NCBI GenBank assembly: GCA_965198565.1
Contig: OZ240665.1
Coordinates: 1,798,001-1,862,000, forward strand
Length of the DNA: 64,000 nucleotides
Origin: LMUY01 sp965198565
Lineage (GTDB): Bacteria; Pseudomonadota; Alphaproteobacteria; Acetobacterales; Acetobacteraceae
Direction of reading: 5' to 3'
Shown here: positions 27,473 through 36,154 of the stretch, piece after piece
Position numbering within the stretch: the first letter of the stretch is position 1
How the letters are laid out: each line of letters opens with the position of its first letter
Made by a program: the position numbers and the translations under genes
Notes under the pieces: generated by a model
What the model was told of the DNA's origin: nothing
Seen by the model: the letters and a program-made list of their open reading frames with translations, nothing else
Database searches by the model: none

Positions 27473-29137
27473 TTGTTTAACTTTCAATTTCATGCAAAAA
27501 TGCCTCCCAAGGCGACGCTTGATGCGCTCGGGCGAGGGTTGGCCATCATCGAGTTCAGCCCGAATGGAACCATCCTTTCGGCGAATGAAAACTTCTGCGA
27601 AGCCCTAGGTTACAGTCTGTCGGAGATCAAAGGCCAGCACCACAGCATGTTCGTCGAACCCAGCGATGTTACCAGCGCTGGTTACAAAGCGCTTTGGGAA
27701 AAACTCGGTCGTGGCGAGTTCGACTCACAGGAACACAAACGCCTTGCAAAGGGTGGTCGAGAGGTTTGGATCCAGGCATCCTATAACCCCGTCAAGAATT
27801 CCAAGGGTGTTGTGGTGAAAATCGTCAAGGTCGCGACGGTCATCACGGCCGAGAAACTGCGCAGCGCGGAGTTCGAGAGCAAGATCAATGCCATTTCTCT
27901 CGTGCAAGCGGTGATCGAGTTTACCCCCACTGGCGAAGTCCTGACCGCCAACGACAACTTCCTTAACTTGCTCGGGTATGAAATTGACGAGATCAAAGGC
28001 CAGCATCACCGCCTTTTTGTCGAGCCCGCTTACGCGAATTCACCTGAGTATCAGGCATTCTGGAACCAACTGAATAGTGGCAATTTCGTCAACGCGTCAT
28101 TCAAGCGGATCGGCAGGGGTGGCAAGGAGATTTGGATTCAAGCGTCCTACAACCCGATCTTCGACTTGAACAAGAATGTCGTAAAGATCGTCAAGTTTGC
28201 CACCGACATCACCGACCTCACCCACATCGGCGAAGGTCTGACACGGCTTGCTGCCGGCAACCTCGATCACTCTATCAAGGAGCCGTTCGCCCCGGCTTTC
28301 GCGAAGTTGCGTACTGATTTCAACTCGGCCCACGACAATCTGCAGTCGACCATGGTTCAGATCGCGGAGGGCGCCAAAGCCATCCAAGTGGGAACGCAGG
28401 AGATATCGTCCGCATCCGACGACCTTTCGCGTCGCACCGAACAGCAGGCGGCGAGTCTTGAAGAGACCGCGGCGGCGCTCGATCAGATTACCGCGACTGT
28501 CAAGAAGACGTCCGAAAGCACCGTCCATGCCCAAACGGTGGTGGCAAGCACCAAATCCGATGCCGAGCAGGCAGGGCAAGTCGTCGGTCAGGCCATCGAG
28601 GCCATGAGCACCATCGAGAAATCCTCACAGCAGGTCAGTCAGATCATCGGCGTGATCGATGAAATCGCATTTCAGACGAACTTGCTAGCCTTGAATGCCG
28701 GCGTAGAAGCAGCACGGGCCGGCGACGCTGGCCGCGGCTTTGCTGTTGTCGCGTCCGAAGTGCGAGCGCTGGCGCAGCGCTCGGCCCAAGCGGCCAAAGA
28801 GATCAAGACGTTGATCTCCGCTTCGGGGCAGCAGGTTAAAACAGGTGTGGACCTGGTCAACGAAAGCGGAAAGGCGTTGGGTCGCATCTTGGTGAAAGTC
28901 GCTGAGATCAACGGCATTGTCGGCGAGATCGCGCACAGCACCCAGGAGCAGGCGACGGCTCTCCATGAGGTCAACTCCGCGATAAACCAGATGGACCAAG
29001 TCACCCAGCAAAATGCGGCGATGGTCGAGCAATCGACTGCCGCTACTCACTCGTTGTCGCAAGAGACAACCCAACTGTCTGACTTGGTTGGGCAGTTTCA
29101 ACTTGGTCACACCCCGAGCGCAGCGACGATGCACTGA
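27473..29137 (+). CDS. Soluble methyl-accepting chemotaxis protein with two PAS domains
   Basis: A 554-residue receptor without TM segments. Two PAS domains, about residues 10-120 and 130-245, each carry an LSANENFCEALGY/LTANDNFLNLLGY start, an EIKGQHH segment and WIQASYNP. A HAMP-like link (LTRLAAGNLDHSI) follows, then the signalling domain with hairpin tip IDEIAFQTNLLALNAGVEA and ARAGDAGRGFAVVASEVR. It should form cytoplasmic arrays and signal to CheA/CheW, sensing redox, haem or flavin state through PAS. The likely start is TTG at 27473 after AGGAA (27461-27465), giving the usual short LFNF-type N-terminus; other in-frame choices are 27458 and 27500. Confidence 0.92.
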   Translation: MFNFQFHAKMPPKATLDALGRGLAIIEFSPNGTILSANENFCEALGYSLSEIKGQHHSMFVEPSDVTSAGYKALWEKLGRGEFDSQEHKRLAKGGREVWIQASYNPVKNSKGVVVKIVKVATVITAEKLRSAEFESKINAISLVQAVIEFTPTGEVLTANDNFLNLLGYEIDEIKGQHHRLFVEPAYANSPEYQAFWNQLNSGNFVNASFKRIGRGGKEIWIQASYNPIFDLNKNVVKIVKFATDITDLTHIGEGLTRLAAGNLDHSIKEPFAPAFAKLRTDFNSAHDNLQSTMVQIAEGAKAIQVGTQEISSASDDLSRRTEQQAASLEETAAALDQITATVKKTSESTVHAQTVVASTKSDAEQAGQVVGQAIEAMSTIEKSSQQVSQIIGVIDEIAFQTNLLALNAGVEAARAGDAGRGFAVVASEVRALAQRSAQAAKEIKTLISASGQQVKTGVDLVNESGKALGRILVKVAEINGIVGEIAHSTQEQATALHEVNSAINQMDQVTQQNAAMVEQSTAATHSLSQETTQLSDLVGQFQLGHTPSAATMH

Positions 29138-29319
29138 GGTGCGAACAAGGTCCCGCGCACAGCAGCCCGACATACGACGAGAGACTGTGCTTGCGCCAAA
29201 GGGAAACGGAACTGCACGGCGGCGCCATTGCCGAAAGGCCTACGGATGGTTGGCAATACCGTGCGCAAGCCCGCAGCCGAAGAAAACGGTTGGGCGGAGT
29301 TCTGAGCACGGTCGAGGCA

Positions 29320-29391
29320 AGGGTTGCTGAGCAACAGCAGCAAGAGCTGGTTTCCTTCTACATTGCCGACCAGTACTTCTGCATCGAACCG
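29320..29391 (+). pseudogene. Possible CheW N-terminal remnant
   Basis: The frame reads EQQQQELVSFYIADQYFCIE, close to the beginning of CheW adaptors (QELVSFxIGxQEFCID), and then loses similarity. It lies 180 bp after a chemoreceptor gene, where a cheW would be natural. The remaining 29138-29512 shows nothing else I recognise. The match is about 18 residues, so this is tentative. Confidence 0.4.
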
Positions 29392-29512
29392 CTTCGACCA
29401 GAGCAAGGAGACGCAGGAGTTCAGCGACGCCTTCTTCGCCACCGACGCCGTCCCGGCTCGACCGGCGCAGGCCCGAATCCGACCGATAGCGCGAGTGACA
29501 AAACTGCGCCAT

Positions 29513-29926
29513 TTAAGGTGTTACATTTCGGTCCACTGGCAGTATGACCAGTTGACCGTGCCGTACGCCCCGCTCTGCGATCACGTGATCCGCCATATGC
29601 TGCACGTCCCCGGCAGGACCTTTCAGGACCGCGATCTCCAGGCAAGTCCCGGCGTCCAGATGCACGTGCAGCGTTGAGACTGCGAGATCGTGGTGACCGT
29701 GAAACTCGTTCGCGAGGCGGTTCGGCAAATCGCGCCGGGCATGGTCGTAGACATACACCAGGGCCGCCACGCATGGTTCTGCCGGTTCGGGCGGCTCTAC
29801 CCGGCGCAGCCCGGCGCGCGCGAGATCGCGAAGCGCCTCCGACCGGTTCTGGTAGCCGCGGCGCGTGACCAGCGCGTCCAACTCCGCCAGCAGGTCCTCC
29901 TCCATCGTGATCGTCACCCGTTGCAC
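29513..29926 (-). CDS. nikR: Nickel-responsive transcriptional regulator NikR
   Basis: A 137-residue ribbon-helix-helix repressor. The N-terminal MQRVTIT-type strand and RSEALRDLARAGL helices bind DNA. The C-terminal ACT-like domain keeps the nickel ligands: His in FHGHHD, two His in TLHVHL, and Cys in GTCLEIAVLKG, plus DVQHMADHVIAERGVRHG. The start is GTG at 29926 after AAAGGGG; the longer TTG frame to 29953 would put the ribosome site inside the operator. It is divergent from a PotD-type transporter operon, with the NikR box between them. Nickel loading should repress that operon and probably nikR itself. Confidence 0.96.
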   Translation of the reverse strand: MQRVTITMEEDLLAELDALVTRRGYQNRSEALRDLARAGLRRVEPPEPAEPCVAALVYVYDHARRDLPNRLANEFHGHHDLAVSTLHVHLDAGTCLEIAVLKGPAGDVQHMADHVIAERGVRHGQLVILPVDRNVTP

Positions 29927-29958
29927 GGCCAAACCCCTTTCCGCTGGCTCCAAGCGGC

Positions 29959-29986
29959 GTATGATGTCTCATAAGAAACATCATAC
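29959..29986. promoter_or_regulatory. NikR operator GTATGA-N16-TCATAC
   Basis: GTATGA (29959-29964), exactly 16 bases, then TCATAC (29981-29986). The inner bases are also partly symmetric (TGTCTCAT...GAAACA). This is identical in half-sites and spacing to the E. coli nik operator. It lies 15 bp before the binding-protein ATG and 33 bp before the nikR start, so it can control both. Confidence 0.95.
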
Positions 29987-30000
29987 GCCTGGAGAGCGCG

Positions 30001-31110
30001 ATGTCCTCGCCGTTCAACGTGCCACACGTCCCTGTCACGCGTCGCCGGGTTTTGGCAGCAACGGCGCTTGCCATGTCGGCGCTGCTGCAGCCGCGCCGTG
30101 CCGACGCCGCCACGAGTCTCAACGTGACAGCTTACGACGGCTTCGTGCCCGACGGCATTCGGCGCCAGTTCGAGACCGACACGGGCACGCAAATCCGCGT
30201 CCGCCTCGCGGCCAGCCAGGCGCCTGAACTGACGCTGCTGACCGCCGAGCGCGACCATCCGCTCACCGACCTCTGCACGGTGGTGGGCAGCCGCCTGCAC
30301 CAGTTCGTCGAGGCGGGGATCATCGAGCCGCTCGACACGTCGCGGCTGCGTAACTGGAACCGGATCAATCCTCTCTACGCCGATGCCGACTGGAACCGGG
30401 CCCGCGGCGCCATCATGGGCGTGCCGCTGGTGATCGGAGCCAATGTCCTGGTCTACGACACGCGCGAGGTGGTGCCCGCGCCGGAGAGCTGGGGCGCCAT
30501 GTTCGACCCGCGTTACAAGGGGCGCACCACCTACGACGTGGAGGACTTCCTGCTCTGCACGATGCTGCTGCAGGGAGCGGACCCAACCTTCGTCTCCTAC
30601 CTTGCCAATCCGGCCGAGGCCACGCGCGCGGTGAATGCGGCCCGCGATACCCTGATCCGCAGCAAGTCGCAGGTGGTGCGCTTCTTCGACGAGGGGAGCG
30701 AATTGCAGCAACTCCTGACCGGCGGTGACGCCGTGCTGGGGCAAACCTATGCCAGCACGCCGGCGCGGCTCATCCTCGCCGGCCAGCCGTTCCGCCGCGC
30801 CGTGCCGCGGGAGGGCAGCATGGCGTTCGTCTACACCTTCGCCATGGTAAGGGGAGCGCCCAACCGGGACGTCGCCTATCGCTTCCTGGACCTGATGCTT
30901 GGCACACCGGGAATCGGCGCGACACTCACTCGCTCCGCCGGCTACGCCTCCACCTTCCTCGATGCCGACGCCGGGCTGACCGAGATCGAACGGGCAGCCT
31001 ATGGTGTCCCGCCCGAGGCGCTGCCCCGGCTGCGCTTCTCCCGGTACGAGGGACAGGCGCTCAGCTCGGCCCTGATCGACCGTGCGGTGGCAGAGGTGAA
31101 GGCCGGTTGA
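30001..31110 (+). CDS. Tat-exported PotD-like ABC solute-binding protein under NikR control
   Basis: A 369-residue protein with a twin-arginine signal (TRRRVLAATALAMSALL, cleavage near ADA). The family-1 extracellular binding-protein fold of the spermidine/putrescine group follows: NVTAYDGFVPDGIRRQFE, GIIEPLDTSRLRNW, IMGVPLVIGANVLVYDT, PESWGAMFDPRYKG and YTFAMVRGAPNRDVAYRFLD. GGAGAG precedes the ATG. The NikR operator lies directly in front, so the natural reading is uptake of nickel or a nickel complex rather than a polyamine. Tat export of a folded binding protein would suit a prebound cofactor. Ligand is inference. Confidence 0.88.
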   Translation: MSSPFNVPHVPVTRRRVLAATALAMSALLQPRRADAATSLNVTAYDGFVPDGIRRQFETDTGTQIRVRLAASQAPELTLLTAERDHPLTDLCTVVGSRLHQFVEAGIIEPLDTSRLRNWNRINPLYADADWNRARGAIMGVPLVIGANVLVYDTREVVPAPESWGAMFDPRYKGRTTYDVEDFLLCTMLLQGADPTFVSYLANPAEATRAVNAARDTLIRSKSQVVRFFDEGSELQQLLTGGDAVLGQTYASTPARLILAGQPFRRAVPREGSMAFVYTFAMVRGAPNRDVAYRFLDLMLGTPGIGATLTRSAGYASTFLDADAGLTEIERAAYGVPPEALPRLRFSRYEGQALSSALIDRAVAEVKAG

Positions 31111-31961
31111 CCGGCTGGTGGCGCCGGCTGCTGCTGGCTGTCCCGCTGCTGTGGGTTGCCGTGGCCCATGTCGGACCTTTGGTCGCGATGGCGCGGATCA
31201 GCTTTGTGGCCGTCTACCCGGGTGCACCGGGCGCGCCAGGGGTGTTCAGCCTGGCCGCCTATACGTCCTTCCTCGACGGTCCGGGATATCGCGCGGCCCT
31301 GCTGCATAGTCTCGGACTGGCCATGGCGGCCACGGCCGTCTCGCTGCTGGTGGCCTACCCGCTGGCCTATCATGTAGCGCTGGGGGTCGCGCCGGACCGT
31401 CGCGTACGGCGGCTGCTGCTGCTGGTGGCGCCGTTCTGGGCGGGCGAAGTGGTCCGCATGTTTGCCCTGGTTCTACTGCTGGCAAGCCGCGGGGCGCTGA
31501 ACGCGGTCCTGCGCTGGGCAGGGCTGACTGGGGCGCCGCTGCACTTGCTGTATGGTCCGGGCGCTGTTCTCACGGGGATCGTCTACACCGTGCTGCTGAT
31601 CATGCTATTGCCGCTTTACGCGGCGCTGGACCGCTTGCCGCCGGATATGTTGGAAGCCGCCGCCGGTCTCGGAGCGGGGGCATGGTCGCGGTTTTGGCAC
31701 GTGACGCTGCCGTTAACCCTGCGCGGTGTCATTTCCGGTGCCACACTCACCTTCCTCGCCAGCCTGGGCGTGCTGGCCGCCCCCGCGTTGCTGGGCGGCG
31801 TCGGCACGCCGACATTCGCTGCCACGATTGCCGGGATGTTCGGCAGCGCAAGCGGGCGCTGGCCGGTTGGCGCTGCGTTCGGCTTTATCCTGTTGCTGGC
31901 GGGAACAGCCAGTGCAGCAGCCATGGCCCTGCCGACACGGCTTCGGCCAATCCCGCCTTGA
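31107..31961 (+). CDS. ABC transporter permease (PotB-like)
   Basis: A 284-residue inner-membrane protein with about six TM helices (RLLLAVPLLWVAVAHVGPLV, then LGLAMAATAVSLLVAYPLAY). The EAA loop is LPPDMLEAAAGLGAGAWSRF WHVTLPL. It starts with TTG in a TTGA overlap with the SBP stop. It is the first of two permeases in the NikR-linked operon. Confidence 0.9.
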   Translation: MTGWWRRLLLAVPLLWVAVAHVGPLVAMARISFVAVYPGAPGAPGVFSLAAYTSFLDGPGYRAALLHSLGLAMAATAVSLLVAYPLAYHVALGVAPDRRVRRLLLLVAPFWAGEVVRMFALVLLLASRGALNAVLRWAGLTGAPLHLLYGPGAVLTGIVYTVLLIMLLPLYAALDRLPPDMLEAAAGLGAGAWSRFWHVTLPLTLRGVISGATLTFLASLGVLAAPALLGGVGTPTFAATIAGMFGSASGRWPVGAAFGFILLLAGTASAAAMALPTRLRPIPP

Positions 31962-32755
31962 CCACGAGCCGGCGCATGTTGGCGGCACTCTACTGGACGG
32001 CGGCCACGGCCCTTGCCATGCCCCTCGTCCTGGTCGCGCTGACCAGCCTCTCGCGTGGCACCATCGTGGGGTTTGCAGTCGAGCGGCCGAGTCTGCGTTG
32101 GTATGCTGCCGCGTTGGTCGATCCCTCCTATCGGCGTGCTTTCGCCCTCTCGGTGCTCCTTGCGTTCAGCTCCGCCGTTCTGGCCGTGGTCGCGGGCACC
32201 TGGATCGCCCTGGCGATAGCGGCCCTGCGGCATCGCTGGGTGCGACTCGCGCTGCTGGCTGGGGCGCTGGTGCCGTTGGTCACTCCGGGGATCGTCCACG
32301 CCATCGCCTTGCGGATTGCCGTTCAGACGGTGGGGTTGGATCCGGGGATCTTCGCCATGTTGCTGGGCCACGCGATCCACGCGACCCCGTATGCCGTGCT
32401 CATGGTCGGGGCACGGCTGGCGACCTTGCCATCCGATCTGGTCGATGCCGCCCATGATCTCGGCGCCGGGCCGGTGGCAAGTTTTTGCCATGTGACCATG
32501 GCGTGGATACGTCCAGCCCTGCTTGGTGCAGGTGCCTTGGCAGCGCTGACCAGTTTCGACGACTTCATCCGCTCGTTCTTTCTGGGCGGCTACGACCCGA
32601 CGTTGCCGGTGCTGGTGTATGGCCGGCTCCACTCTGGCCTGTCACCGGAGATCAACGCCGTCGCGACGCTGGTGCTACTTGCTGTTTGTGGCGCCGGATG
32701 GATTTCGGACCGGGTCGCGAGGGCGCGCCTCCGCAACAGCGTCGCGCGAGGCTGA
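31958..32755 (+). CDS. ABC transporter permease (PotC-like)
   Basis: A 265-residue second permease. The N-terminal TM helix ends MPLVLVALTSLSRG, and SLRWYAAALVDPSYRRAFAL and the EAA loop LPSDLVDAAHDLGAGPVASF are as in PotC/YdcV proteins. It starts with TTG at 31958 in another TTGA overlap, or ATG at 31976. No ATP-binding gene follows; the next 850 bp are gene remnants, so the ATPase is missing, lost or encoded elsewhere. Confidence 0.9.
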   Translation: MTTSRRMLAALYWTAATALAMPLVLVALTSLSRGTIVGFAVERPSLRWYAAALVDPSYRRAFALSVLLAFSSAVLAVVAGTWIALAIAALRHRWVRLALLAGALVPLVTPGIVHAIALRIAVQTVGLDPGIFAMLLGHAIHATPYAVLMVGARLATLPSDLVDAAHDLGAGPVASFCHVTMAWIRPALLGAGALAALTSFDDFIRSFFLGGYDPTLPVLVYGRLHSGLSPEINAVATLVLLAVCGAGWISDRVARARLRNSVARG

Positions 32756-32791
32756 AGATCATCTACTGAGGGGCACGACTTCTCCTGCTGC

Positions 32792-33090
32792 CTTGATGCG
32801 AAGCGATGGGAGCCAGGTGGCGCTCAGCCGGGACGACCATCCGCTGCATATGCTTGCCGTTCCCGTCTCCACGGCGGCCATCCTCGCCGACTTCGCGGGC
32901 GACATCGCGGATGGGGACGTCTTCCTGCACAACGACCCGTATGCCGGCGGCACCCACCTCAACGACATGCTGATGCTGCAGCCGGTGTTCGTGGCGGGGC
33001 GGCTGCTGTTCTTCGCCGCCGTCCGCAGCCACTGGAACTATGTCGGCGGCATGACGCCGGGCAGCCTCTCCGGGCGGGCGAGGGGCGCTG
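32792..33090 (+). pseudogene. Fragment of hydantoinase B/oxoprolinase (HyuB) gene
   Basis: The frame reads DHPLHMLAVPVSTAAILADF, then GDVFLHNDPYAGGTHLNDML and FAAVRSHWNYVGGMTPGSLSG. This is the characteristic N-terminal quarter of the N-methylhydantoinase B/oxoprolinase family (normally over 500 residues). Similarity stops abruptly near 33080, and no hyuA or remainder is present. It follows the PotC-like gene by about 40 bp and probably marks a deletion junction. Confidence 0.75.
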
Positions 33091-33144
33091 CCCCGCATGT
33101 CGTACAACAACATGGTCGACGCCTATCCGGTCTGGGGACGGGAG

Positions 33145-33491
33145 CGGTGGCCGGGCGCGCCGACGTGATCGACACAGCCTCCCCCGCGCGCAAGGGGCAG
33201 CCAGGCTTCGCCTACGTCAACGGCACGCTGCACGGCAACCCGCTTGCCAGCGCGGCCGGGCTGGCGACCTTGCGCACCGTCGACCAGCCGGGGTTCCACG
33301 CCTGCTGAACGAGTGTGCCGCCGCGCTAAGAGACGCATTGCAGCGCCGTCTCGAGCGGCACGGCGTTGCGGCGCGCATCGTCGGCATCGCCTCCATGTGG
33401 CAGGTGGTGTTCACCGACCGGGTGCCGCGCAGCTACACGGATGGCGGGATAGACTCGTTGCATGGCGACGTACATCCCGTTCAACCGTGAC
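33145..33491 (+). pseudogene. Decayed class-III aminotransferase fragment
   Basis: AVAGRADVIDTASPARKGQP then YVNGTLHGNPLASAAGLATL match the PLP-site downstream region of glutamate-1-semialdehyde-type aminotransferases. After about 33300 the similarity continues in the next frame (LNECAAALRDALQRRLERHG, then IVGIASMWQVVFTDR), showing a frameshift. The stop is at about 33489-33491. The N-terminal half, including the PLP lysine, is missing. Together with the HyuB piece it looks like a scar of lost catabolic genes. From 33492 to 33604 I see nothing else. Confidence 0.7.
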
Positions 33492-33604
33492 CAAGCGTTT
33501 CTCCACTTCGATCGCCTGTCGCATCGTTACCGCGAAGTAGATATGCTGCCCGCCTGGTACAACGTTTGCATAGTGGGACTTTATCTGTCTGGAGAAGCCT
33601 GTTG

Positions 33605-35191
33605 ATGCGCGCATGTCACGTCTTTTATCGGTGTATCGTGGCTGCCGGAGTGGCGTTTGCAGTGTGTCCCGGCGCGCAGGCGCAGGGCGTGCTGAAGGTG
33701 GGCATGACGGCGGCCGACTTGCCGATCACGACCGGCAACCCGGACCAGGGCTTCGAGGGCTATCGCTTCGTCGGCTACAACCTCTACGACTCGCTGATCG
33801 AATGGGACTTGTCGACTGCCACCAAGCCGTCCGACCTGGTGCCGGGCCTCGCCACCGCATGGCACATCGACCCTAAGGATGACACGCGCTGGATCTTCGA
33901 CCTGCGCCAGGGCGTGAAGTGGACCGACGGTAGCTCGTTCGTGGCGAAGGACGTGGTATGGAACCTCGCCCACCTCACCGATCCAAAATCGCCCGCGTAT
34001 TATGCGGCAGAGGCCGCGCAGGCAGGCCCCTACCTCACCAACTATGCGTCCGCCGAGGCCATCGACGACCACACGCTCGCGATCAAGACCAAGTCGCCCG
34101 ACTCACTGTTCCCGTACGAGATCAGCTACATCATGCTGATCAGCCCCACGCAGGCTGAAGCGTTGCACTACGACTGGAACGCGTTCGCCGCCCATCCATC
34201 GGGCACCGGCCCCTACCTGTTCGCCAGTGCCGTGCCGCACCAGGAGATGGACCTAGTACCAAACAAAGATTATTGGAACAAGGATCGCATCCCCAAGCAG
34301 GATAGACTTGAGCTTTTCCCGATGCCCGACCCGGCGACGCGCACGGCGGCGATGCTGTCTGGCCAGGTCAATTGGATCGAGGCGCCCGACCCCGACGCCA
34401 TTAAGAAGCTGAAGAGCGCGGGCATGCAGATTATCACCAACACCACTCCCCACAACTGGACCTACGCCCCGAACATGGTGAGCGGCCCGTTCACCGACTT
34501 GAGGGTGCGACAGGCTGCGAACTACGCGATCAACCGGGCCGACATGAAGGACTTGCTCGGCGGCTACATGATCGAGGGCTACTCGACCGTTCCGCCGGGC
34601 ACGCCGTACTACGGCAACCCGGTGAAATACGAGTACAACCCGACCAAGGCAACCGAGCTGCTCAAGGCGGCCAAGTGCTACCCATGCAGCATCAAGCTCG
34701 CGATCTCCACCTCCGGCTCCGGTCAGATGCAGTCGCTGTCGATGAACCAGCTGGTCAAGGAACAACTGGACGCCGTGGGTTTCAAGACCGAGCTCGATGT
34801 GATGGAGTGGAATGCGCTCCTCGCCATTGGCCGCGCCGGCGCGGCCAAGTATCCGGACATCAGCGCGATCAACATTTCCCGCCAGACGCAGGATCCGTTC
34901 GACGCGCTCATCCGCCTGGTCTCGACAAAGCAGTGGGCGCCAGCGGGGTCGAACTGGGGCCACTACTCCAACCCGCAAGTGGACGCGCTGGTGCAACAGA
35001 TTTACGAGGCGTTCGACCCGGCCAAGCGATTGGGCCTGCTCACCCAGCTCAATGAGCTGATGAACGCGCAGGCAGTGCTTATCTGGGTCGCGCACGACGT
35101 CAACCCACGCGCGCTCTCGCCTAAGGTGCACGGCTTCGTACAGGCGCAGAGCTGGTTCCAGGATCTCACTCCGGTCACGGTCAGCCCGTGA
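33605..35191 (+). CDS. ABC transporter substrate-binding protein, family 5
   Basis: A 528-residue secreted protein with a Sec signal (MRACHVFYRCIVAAGVAFAV, cleavage at AQAQG). The mature family-5 body includes LVPGLATAWHIDPKDDTRWI, DLRQGVKWTDGSSFVAKDVV, and VRQAANYAINRADMKDLLGG. It starts at 33605 with GGAGAAG upstream. It is the first gene of a complete SBP-B-C-F-D transporter, with a DAO-family oxidase at the end of the run. The ligand may be a peptide, opine or modified amino acid. Confidence 0.92.
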   Translation: MRACHVFYRCIVAAGVAFAVCPGAQAQGVLKVGMTAADLPITTGNPDQGFEGYRFVGYNLYDSLIEWDLSTATKPSDLVPGLATAWHIDPKDDTRWIFDLRQGVKWTDGSSFVAKDVVWNLAHLTDPKSPAYYAAEAAQAGPYLTNYASAEAIDDHTLAIKTKSPDSLFPYEISYIMLISPTQAEALHYDWNAFAAHPSGTGPYLFASAVPHQEMDLVPNKDYWNKDRIPKQDRLELFPMPDPATRTAAMLSGQVNWIEAPDPDAIKKLKSAGMQIITNTTPHNWTYAPNMVSGPFTDLRVRQAANYAINRADMKDLLGGYMIEGYSTVPPGTPYYGNPVKYEYNPTKATELLKAAKCYPCSIKLAISTSGSGQMQSLSMNQLVKEQLDAVGFKTELDVMEWNALLAIGRAGAAKYPDISAINISRQTQDPFDALIRLVSTKQWAPAGSNWGHYSNPQVDALVQQIYEAFDPAKRLGLLTQLNELMNAQAVLIWVAHDVNPRALSPKVHGFVQAQSWFQDLTPVTVSP

Positions 35192-35200
35192 GAGTGGCAC

Positions 35201-36154
35201 TTGCCTGAGCTGCTGCGGCGCGCGTTACTGGTCCTGCCGATCGCCCTGGGCGTCAGCATCGTGTGCTTCGCCCTCGTCTACATCGCACCCGGTGATCCGC
35301 TGGAGACGATCATGCCGCCGGATGCGACCGCTGCCACGATCGACGCGATCAAGCACGCCTACGGGCTCGATAAGCCAATCGTTGTGCAATACTTCATCTG
35401 GCTATGGCGCGTGCTGCATGGTCAGCTCGGCACGTCGATATCCACCAACCGGCCGGTGGCGGTGGAGGTGGGCGAGGCGCTCGCGAACACACTGCGTCTG
35501 GTGGCGCTCGCGATGCCGGCGGCGCTGCTCGTCGGCTACACGATGGGCGTGGCCGCCGCCCGTTACCCAGGACGGGCGCTCGACCGCATCGTGACGGGTG
35601 CCGCCGTGCTTGGCGTGAGTCTGCCCAATTTCTGGGTCGGCGTCGTGCTGGTCATCCTGTTTGCGGTTCAGTGGTCCATGCTCCCGGCGACGGGCATGGG
35701 TCCGCTCGGCGCCGGGTTCCTGGGTGTTTTCGCCTGGGCAGACCTGCGCTTCATGGTGCTGCCGGCGATCAGCCTGGCGCTCATCCCGATGGGCATCATC
35801 GCCCGCAGCACCCGCGCTGCCGTGCTCGAAATCCTCAACCAGGACTTCGTGCTCACCCTGCACGCCAAGGGGCTGAAGGAGAGCGCCGTGACACGGCACG
35901 TGCTGCGTAACGCCCTGCCGCAAATCGTCGCCATCGTCGGGTTGCAGTTCGGCTACTTGATGGGCGGTTCCATCCTGGTGGAGACAGTCTTCTCCTGGCC
36001 TGGCTCCGGCTACTTGCTCGGCCGCGCCATCAGCAGCCGCGATGTGCCGCTGCTGCAGGGAACGGTGCTCGTGTTGGCGCTGATCTTCGTCGGGGCAAAC
36101 CTCGCCGTGGACATTCTGCAGACAACAATCGACCCGAGGCTGCGCCGTGGGTGA
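35201..36154 (+). CDS. ABC transporter permease (DppB/GsiC-like)
   Basis: A 317-residue permease: N-terminal TM, then YIAPGDPLETIMPPDATAAT, HAYGLDKPIVVQYFIWLWRV and the EAA loop RAAVLEILNQDFVLTLHAKG. It starts with TTG at 35201, 10 bp after the SBP stop. Its end overlaps the next permease by eight bases. Confidence 0.92.
   Translation: MPELLRRALLVLPIALGVSIVCFALVYIAPGDPLETIMPPDATAATIDAIKHAYGLDKPIVVQYFIWLWRVLHGQLGTSISTNRPVAVEVGEALANTLRLVALAMPAALLVGYTMGVAAARYPGRALDRIVTGAAVLGVSLPNFWVGVVLVILFAVQWSMLPATGMGPLGAGFLGVFAWADLRFMVLPAISLALIPMGIIARSTRAAVLEILNQDFVLTLHAKGLKESAVTRHVLRNALPQIVAIVGLQFGYLMGGSILVETVFSWPGSGYLLGRAISSRDVPLLQGTVLVLALIFVGANLAVDILQTTIDPRLRRG

Noticed and set aside
33462..33600. MATYIPFNRDQAFL, similar to the start of some transposases
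   Set aside because: Only about 14 residues match from memory and the rest of the frame does not; not enough to call an insertion sequence.
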